Origin: Myxococcales bacterium | GTDB lineage: Bacteria > Myxococcota_A > Polyangia > Polyangiales > Houyiibacteriaceae | Assembly (NCBI GenBank): GCA_012744445.1 | Contig: JAAYBZ010000209.1 | Location: forward strand, 1 to 33,246 | Direction of reading: 5' to 3' | Length of the DNA: 33,246 bases | Shown here: in pieces, positions 28,886 through 33,246 of the stretch | Layout of the letters: every line of letters starts with the position of its first letter | How positions within the stretch are numbered: position 1 is the first letter of the stretch | Notes under the pieces: model-generated | Told to the model about the DNA's origin: nothing | Seen by the model: only the letters and a program-made list of their open reading frames with translations | The model's database searches: none | Made by a program: the position numbers and the translations under genes

Positions 28886-28911
28886 GTCGAGCCCCCGCAA
28901 AGAGCAGAGAG

Positions 28912-28936
28912 AGCCCGCGGCGACGCGGGCTTTTTT
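28912..28936 (+). terminator. Intrinsic terminator of the 112-aa gene
   Basis: Perfect 8-base stem AGCCCGCG (28912-28919) and CGCGGGCT (28924-28931), loop GCGA, then a T6 run ending at 28936. It lies 26 bases after the stop and is the clearest Rho-independent terminator in the window. Confidence 0.9.
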
Positions 28937-28975
28937 CGTGCCCGAGGCGAGGATCCGCGCGCCCGGCGATCGCCC

Positions 28976-29887
28976 TCAGGGGGCGAGGATGCCCAGGTAG
29001 GCGTCGAGGATCCGATCGCCGAAGAAGAGCCACTCGAGCGCGCCGAGGGCGAGGAAGGGCCCGAAGGGGAGCTTCATCCGGGGCGCGTCATCGTCCTCCT
29101 CGAGCTCCGCGTCCTCGGGCTCGTCGCCCTGGCGATCGTCCTCGCCGAGCTCGGGCGGCGTGGGCGTGAGCGATCTCCCGGTGGCCATGGCGACGCCCGT
29201 CGCGACGAGGCCCTGCATCGAGCCGGCGACCAGGGCGAAGAGCACCGCCTGCCAGCCGAGGAACGCGCCGATGGCCATGAGGAGCTTGGAGTCGCCTTCG
29301 CCCATGCCGCGGCGGCCGAAGAGGTGCTCGTACGACCAGACGAAGACCACCTGCACGAGGAGGAAGCCCACGCCGGCGCCCACCGCGAGATCCACCACCT
29401 CGGGCCCGGTGCGATAGGGCGAGGAGGCGAGCCCGAGGGCGACGAGCGGGAGGCTCACCTCGTCGGGGATCTCCATCCACTCGAGGTCGACGAAGGTGGC
29501 GATCACGAGCCCGCCCACGAAGGCGAAGTAGAGCGAGACGTCGAGCGCGGCGAGGAGCGCCTCGCGGTCGGGGAGGGCGTTCACGAAAAAGTGCTCGGCC
29601 ACGGCGAGACCGAGGACGGCGCCGAGGATCTCCACCACGAGGTAGCGCGGCGAGAGCGGGGCGCCGCAGCAGCGCGCTTTCCCGCGGAGGAAGAGGTAGC
29701 CGAAGATCGGCACGTTCCACCACGGCTTCACCGGCGCGCCGCAGCTCGGGCAATGGCTCGGCGGCGAGATCACCGACATCTCGCGGGGCCAGCGGTAGAT
29801 GGCCACGTTGAAGAAGCTGCCGAAGAGGGCGCCGACGACGAGCGCCACGATCCGGACGTACCACTCCGGGAAATCCGCCGCGAGCAT
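28976..29887 (-). CDS. pilD: Prepilin peptidase / type IV leader peptidase, PilD-like (303 aa)
   Basis: An inner-membrane aspartyl protease that cleaves and N-methylates type IV prepilins and pseudopilins. The N-terminal methylase region has HCPSC (Cys46, Cys49) and RGKARCCGAP (Cys73, Cys74). The two catalytic aspartates are Asp134 in FVDLEWMEIPD and Asp199 in GEGDSKLL, the GxGD motif. About eight transmembrane helices are expected. Two oddities: the second zinc pair is C-C rather than C-x-x-C, and a strongly acidic insert (residues 248-267, EDDRQGDEPEDAELEEDDD) lies before the last helix. ATG 29887 gives MLAADFPEW; no good ribosome site is visible. No pilin or secretion genes adjoin it. Confidence 0.93.
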   Translation of the reverse strand: MLAADFPEWYVRIVALVVGALFGSFFNVAIYRWPREMSVISPPSHCPSCGAPVKPWWNVPIFGYLFLRGKARCCGAPLSPRYLVVEILGAVLGLAVAEHFFVNALPDREALLAALDVSLYFAFVGGLVIATFVDLEWMEIPDEVSLPLVALGLASSPYRTGPEVVDLAVGAGVGFLLVQVVFVWSYEHLFGRRGMGEGDSKLLMAIGAFLGWQAVLFALVAGSMQGLVATGVAMATGRSLTPTPPELGEDDRQGDEPEDAELEEDDDAPRMKLPFGPFLALGALEWLFFGDRILDAYLGILAP

Positions 29888-29975
29888 GGAGGCGAAGGTA
29901 ATGGACTCGTCCGCCCTGCGCGAGAAACCGCGCGACCGCCGGGCTTTTCGCCTCGCTGGCCTCGCGCCCTGGTCG

Positions 29976-29981
29976 TACAAT
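29976..29981 (+). promoter_or_regulatory. Possible -10 element before the proB unit
   Basis: TACAAT at 29976-29981, ten bases before the GTG at 29991. No good -35 is visible. If used, the message would be almost leaderless. Confidence 0.3.
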
Positions 29982-29990
29982 CGCGCGCGA

Positions 29991-30623
29991 GTGGAAGACC
30001 AGAAGCGAAACGATCCCAACCTCGGGGTATATGCGGCGGCCGCGGCCTTCCTCGCCGGGCTGCCCATCCCCGTGCTCGACGGGCTGCTCTCCGACACGGC
30101 GCGTGGGGCGGCCTTTCGTCGCGTCGCGGCGGGCCGCGGCGTCCGGCTCTCGTCCGAGGCCCGGCGCGCCTTGGTCGCCACGTCGTATCTCCCGTCGCAG
30201 CCGCGCGGGCGCGTGATCGCCCGGGCCGCGCGCTCGATCGCGCAGCGGGTCTTCCTCCCGGCGCGCGTCGCCACCCGCCTCGAGATGGCGGCGCGTGCGC
30301 TCGTGGAGACGCGCCTCCTCGACGCCTATTTCCGCACGGCCGATCGCCGCGAAGGCGCGCCCTTCGGCGCGAGCGAGGCGGCGCGCGTGCGTGCCGCGAT
30401 GGACGAGGCGCTCCGCGTGGGGCTCTCCGGGGTGCGCGACGCGCTCGCCGCCCGCTTCAAGGATCTCGCCGCCTCCATCCGCCGCGGCGAGCCCGGCGAC
30501 GATCGCGCCGCCTTCGAGCGCGTGATCGACACGCTCCTCGACTTCTCGGCCGACCTTCCGGCCGACGCCGTCGCGCCCATCGAGGCGCGCTTCCTCGACG
30601 CGCTCGGAGGGCTTGGCTCGTGA
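29991..30623 (+). CDS. Hypothetical protein upstream of proB (210 aa)
   Basis: Not recognised. It is an Ala/Arg-rich helical protein. The N-terminal region is LGVYAAAAAFLAGLPIPVLDGLL, a moderately hydrophobic, Pro-broken segment that may be a membrane-associated hairpin. A middle part follows with RGVRLSSEARRALV and then an amphipathic C-terminal half. No signal peptide or catalytic motif is visible. GTG 29991 (MEDQKRNDP) is chosen because the sequence upstream is antisense to pilD; ATG 29901 in the same frame is a possible longer start. The stop overlaps the proB start by GTGA, so it is co-translated with proB. Whether it works with proline synthesis is unknown. Confidence 0.65.
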   Translation: MEDQKRNDPNLGVYAAAAAFLAGLPIPVLDGLLSDTARGAAFRRVAAGRGVRLSSEARRALVATSYLPSQPRGRVIARAARSIAQRVFLPARVATRLEMAARALVETRLLDAYFRTADRREGAPFGASEAARVRAAMDEALRVGLSGVRDALAARFKDLAASIRRGEPGDDRAAFERVIDTLLDFSADLPADAVAPIEARFLDALGGLGS

Positions 30624-31720
30624 CTTCGGCCGAACGGCGCTCGCTCGAATCGGCGAAGCGCATCGTCGTGAAAATCGGGAGCCGATCGCTGATCGGCGAG
30701 AAGGAACGCTTCGAAGAGATCGCCGCGCAGATCGCTTCGCTCGTCGCGATGGGCAAGGAGGTCCTGCTGGTCTCCTCGGGCGCGGTGGCGGCGGGACGAA
30801 AGCGCCTCGGGATCGCCGAACGGCCCAAGCAGCTCGCGCTCCTGCAGGCCGTGGCCGCGGCGGGACAGAGCGCGCTCATGCGCTCCTACGAGCTCGCCTT
30901 CGAGCCCCATGGCCTCCGTGCGGCGCAGATCCTCCTCACGCACGCCGACCTCGCGGCGCGGGAGCGCTACCTCAACGCGCGCAACGCCCTCGAGGCGCTG
31001 CTCGAGCTCGGCGTGGTCCCCATCATCAACGAGAACGACACCGTCTCGGTCGACGAGCTCCGATTCGGCGACAACGACCAGCTCGCCGCGATGGTGGCGG
31101 CGCTCGCCTCGGCGGATCTCCTCGTCCTCCTCACCGACGTGGAGGGCGTGCTCGACGCCGATGGGAAGCGCATCCCGCTCGTCTCCGACGTGGACGCGGT
31201 GCTCGAGCTCGTGCGCCCGCCGACCGACGACGTCGGCCTCGGCGGCATGGCGTCCAAGATCGAGGCGGCGCGCCGCGCGACGATGAGCGGCGTGCCCGTG
31301 ATCATCGGCGACGCACGCGACCCCGAGCTGCTCTCCAAGCTCGTGCGCGGCGAGGACTGCGGCACGCTCTTCCTCCCGCACGGCTCGCCGCTCGCGAGCA
31401 AGAAGCATTGGATCGCCTACACGCTCAAGCCCAAGGGGACGATCGTCGTCGACGCGGGCGCGGCGCGTGCGGTGTGTGAGGGCAACGCCAGCCTCCTCCC
31501 GGGCGGCGTCGTCGGCGTGCGCGGCGACTTCGACGTGGGCGATCCCGTGGCCATCGTCGACCCGGAGCAGCGCGAGATCGCACGCGGCCTCTCGCGCTTC
31601 CCCATGAACGAGGTCGCGCGGATGGCGGGCAAGAAGCCCAAGAACGGCAAGGGCAAGTCCACGGCCGTGGTCCATCGCGACGAGCTCGTGGTCCTCGCGC
31701 CCAAACCGGCCGTGGAATAG
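30620..31720 (+). CDS. proB: Glutamate 5-kinase with PUA domain (366 aa)
   Basis: Phosphorylates glutamate in the first step of proline synthesis. The amino-acid kinase domain has VVKIGSRSLIG near residues 15-25, LVSSGAVAAGRKRLG near 48-62, PIINENDTVSVDELRFGDND near 134-153 and GGMASKIEAARRAT near 210. A C-terminal PUA domain follows from about 275 (KGTIVVDAGAARAV), as in most ProB proteins. A 25-residue basic tail (KKPKNGKGK) precedes the end. GTG 30620 overlaps the previous stop by GTGA, with GGAGG nine bases upstream. proA is not in the window. Confidence 0.96.
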   Translation: MTSAERRSLESAKRIVVKIGSRSLIGEKERFEEIAAQIASLVAMGKEVLLVSSGAVAAGRKRLGIAERPKQLALLQAVAAAGQSALMRSYELAFEPHGLRAAQILLTHADLAARERYLNARNALEALLELGVVPIINENDTVSVDELRFGDNDQLAAMVAALASADLLVLLTDVEGVLDADGKRIPLVSDVDAVLELVRPPTDDVGLGGMASKIEAARRATMSGVPVIIGDARDPELLSKLVRGEDCGTLFLPHGSPLASKKHWIAYTLKPKGTIVVDAGAARAVCEGNASLLPGGVVGVRGDFDVGDPVAIVDPEQREIARGLSRFPMNEVARMAGKKPKNGKGKSTAVVHRDELVVLAPKPAVE

Positions 31721-31750
31721 ATCCCGGCTTCTGCTACGCTCGGACGATCC

Positions 31751-32149
31751 GTGAGCGAAGAAAAGACGACGACGAAGAAGCGTGCGACGCGCCGGGCGAC
31801 GGTGGATCCCAAGACCGTGGCGCTCGCCGTGGTCGAGGCGGCCCTCGAGAAGAAGGCGCTCAACGCCGAGATCATCGACGTGCGCGGCAAGGTCGACTAC
31901 GCCGATTACGTCGTCGTGATGAGCGGCCGCAGCGATCGCCAGGTGAACGCCATCGTGCGCGGCATCGAGGATCACCTCCGCGAGAAGCACGGCGTGAGGG
32001 CGGTGGGCGTCGAGGGGCTCCCTCGGGGCCACTGGGCGCTCATCGACTTCGGTGAGGTCGTGGTCCACGTCTTCCACGAGGACACGCGCGGCTACTACGA
32101 TCTCGAGGCGCTGTGGCTCGACGCCGCGCGCGTCTCCGCCGCCGACTGA
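31751..32149 (+). CDS. rsfS: Ribosomal silencing factor RsfS (132 aa)
   Basis: Binds ribosomal protein L14 and blocks subunit joining in starved cells. The Iojap/DUF143 domain covers residues 20-125, with DYADYVVVMSGRSDRQVNAI, and GLPRGHWALIDFGEVVVHVF, the family signature. The N-terminus carries a short basic tail (KKRATRRA). GTG 31751 is used, with GGA six bases upstream; a TGC-TACGCT sequence at 31732-31740 may be its own -10. It is followed by rlmH after four bases, the usual rsfS-rlmH pairing. Confidence 0.95.
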   Translation: MSEEKTTTKKRATRRATVDPKTVALAVVEAALEKKALNAEIIDVRGKVDYADYVVVMSGRSDRQVNAIVRGIEDHLREKHGVRAVGVEGLPRGHWALIDFGEVVVHVFHEDTRGYYDLEALWLDAARVSAAD

Positions 32150-32153
32150 GCCC

Positions 32154-32594
32154 GTGTTCGTCCGCATCGTCGCGGTGGGCAAGATCAAGGAGCGCGGCAT
32201 CCGCGAGGCGCTCGAAGATTACTACGGCCGCATCGGGCACTACGCGCGCTTCGAGGAGATCGAGCTCAAGGACGGTGACCCCTCCGAGGTCGAAAGGCGC
32301 TTCGAGAAGGCCATCCCCGAGGGCGCGCGCGTCATCGCGCTCGAGGTGGAGGGGAAGGCGCTCGACTCGCACGGCTTCGCCAAGCTCGTGGGCAGCGCGG
32401 AGGACACCGCCGTGCGGCACCTCGTCTTCCTCATCGGCGGCTCGTACGGGCTCCCCAAGGCGGTGCGCGCACGCGCCGAACAAGAGCTCAGCCTCTCGCG
32501 CATGACGCTCCCGCACCGGCTCGCGCGCCTCTTCCTCGCCGAGCAGATCTATCGCGCCTTCACCATCCTCCGCGGCGAGCCCTACTCGCACTGA
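32154..32594 (+). CDS. rlmH: 23S rRNA (pseudouridine-1915-N3)-methyltransferase RlmH (146 aa)
   Basis: Methylates pseudouridine 1915 in helix 69 of 23S rRNA in the 70S ribosome, using S-adenosylmethionine. It is a small SPOUT enzyme; the knot motif is FLIGGSYGLP, and the C-terminus has the hallmark LPHRLARLFLAEQIYRAF. The usual ending PYHK or PYHR is PYSH here, a small variation in the tail that contacts substrate. GTG 32154 begins four bases after the rsfS stop; no AUG is near. The length is about ten residues shorter than E. coli RlmH. Confidence 0.95.
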   Translation: MFVRIVAVGKIKERGIREALEDYYGRIGHYARFEEIELKDGDPSEVERRFEKAIPEGARVIALEVEGKALDSHGFAKLVGSAEDTAVRHLVFLIGGSYGLPKAVRARAEQELSLSRMTLPHRLARLFLAEQIYRAFTILRGEPYSH

Positions 32595-32627
32595 CAACGG
32601 TCGGAGTCACCGGTCGATGGAGCGCGC

Positions 32628-33236
32628 ATGGGCTCCACGATCCTCGATTCGATCCTCGAGTTGCTCGCGCCGCTCGGCTGCGCGGCTTGTGACGCGCCGA
32701 GCGAGGGCGCGCTCTTCTGCAACACCTGCGAGGCCACGACGCAGATGCACGACGGCCCGCTCGGCCTCTACGAGTACGGGGGCGCGGTGGCCGACGCGAT
32801 CAAGCGGCTCAAGTACGAGGGACGGACCGACCTCGGCGCTCGCCTCGGGGCCGAGCTCGCCGAGGCCGCGCTCCGTCTCGGGCGGCGCGTCGACGTGGTC
32901 GTCCCCGTGCCGATGCACCCGCTCCGGCGGAAGGAGCGCGGCTACAACCAGAGCGCGCTCCTCGCGCACCCGGTGGCGAAGAGGCTCGGTGTGCCGCTGG
33001 ATCTCTCGAGGCTCCGCCGCGTGCGCCCGGCGCCGCCGCAGGCCGAGCTCTCGCAATTCGAGCGGCGGCGGAACCTGGAGGGCGCCTTCGAGGCCAGGCC
33101 CGATCGTGCGCGCCCGCGTGTCCTGCTCGTCGACGACGTCTGCACGACGGGGACCACGCTCTCGGTCGCCGAGGACGCGCTCTACGCGGCCGGCGCGGAG
33201 CGGGTCGAGCGCCTCGTCTTCGCCGTGGCCACCTAG
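32628..33236 (+). CDS. comF: ComF-family phosphoribosyltransferase-like protein (202 aa)
   Basis: A ComF/GntX-type protein linked to DNA uptake and transformation in other bacteria, with a type I phosphoribosyltransferase fold. The N-terminal zinc site is CAAC and CNTC (Cys18, 21, 31, 34). The conserved ERGYNQS is near residue 104, and the PRPP-binding loop VLLVDDVCTTGTTL near 166-179. The length is slightly below the usual 220-240. ATG 32628 has GGAG five bases upstream. It follows rlmH by 33 bases and ends ten bases before the right edge. No competence genes are near, so a transformation role is not shown. Confidence 0.92.
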   Translation: MGSTILDSILELLAPLGCAACDAPSEGALFCNTCEATTQMHDGPLGLYEYGGAVADAIKRLKYEGRTDLGARLGAELAEAALRLGRRVDVVVPVPMHPLRRKERGYNQSALLAHPVAKRLGVPLDLSRLRRVRPAPPQAELSQFERRRNLEGAFEARPDRARPRVLLVDDVCTTGTTLSVAEDALYAAGAERVERLVFAVAT

Positions 33237-33246
33237 GGCGATGATC

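Overview
The window is very GC-rich and densely coded, with almost no intergenic space. It looks like chromosomal DNA of a myxobacterium-like member of the Myxococcota. Three things suggest this (inference): G/C in nearly every third codon position, giant TPR proteins, and a small protein resembling the Myxococcus-restricted DUF2378/TIGR02265 family. I see no phage, insertion sequence, CRISPR, tRNA or rRNA. No gene-free stretch exceeds about 200 bases; the largest (13345-13516, 21705-21899, 28367-28546) hold promoters and hairpins.

Layout. (1) 1-6808, minus: two giant helical-repeat genes joined by a 4-base ATGA overlap; the downstream one runs off the left edge. (2) 6944-9361: a DUF2378-like protein, a short-chain dehydrogenase and a YrbG-type Na+/Ca2+ exchanger with an unusual start. 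(3) 9425-15025: the centrepiece, a ccr-mcd-mch operon for three steps of the ethylmalonyl-CoA pathway, divergent from an ScfR/RamB-type regulator (XRE helix-turn-helix, IrrE-like domain, DUF2083). (4) 15122-17331: a second dehydrogenase, msrB, thiD and the C-terminal stump of a GNAT acetyltransferase. (5) 17434-23354: both subunits of a type IIA topoisomerase, then guaB. (6) 23433-28885: an anchored hypothetical protein, an RNase HI with an unfamiliar N-terminal extension, a deacetylase/glycosyltransferase pair, an ECF sigma factor with a fused C-terminal domain, a VOC protein and a small basic protein with its own promoter and terminator. (7) 28976-33236: prepilin peptidase, then a forward run of hypothetical-proB-rsfS-rlmH-comF.

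How the genes work together. Ccr makes ethylmalonyl-CoA from crotonyl-CoA and CO2, Mcd oxidises methylsuccinyl-CoA to mesaconyl-CoA, and Mch hydrates mesaconyl-CoA. This is acetyl-CoA assimilation without isocitrate lyase, probably controlled by the divergent acyl-CoA-sensing regulator. The epimerase, ethylmalonyl-CoA mutase and lyase are not in the window. The other genes are mostly housekeeping: topology, GMP synthesis, proline synthesis, ribosome silencing and rRNA methylation.

Two sequence habits recur. Adjacent genes are often coupled by 4-base ATGA/GTGA overlaps. Three promoters share one architecture: TTG-type -35, 18-base spacer ending in TGC, and a -10 starting with T.
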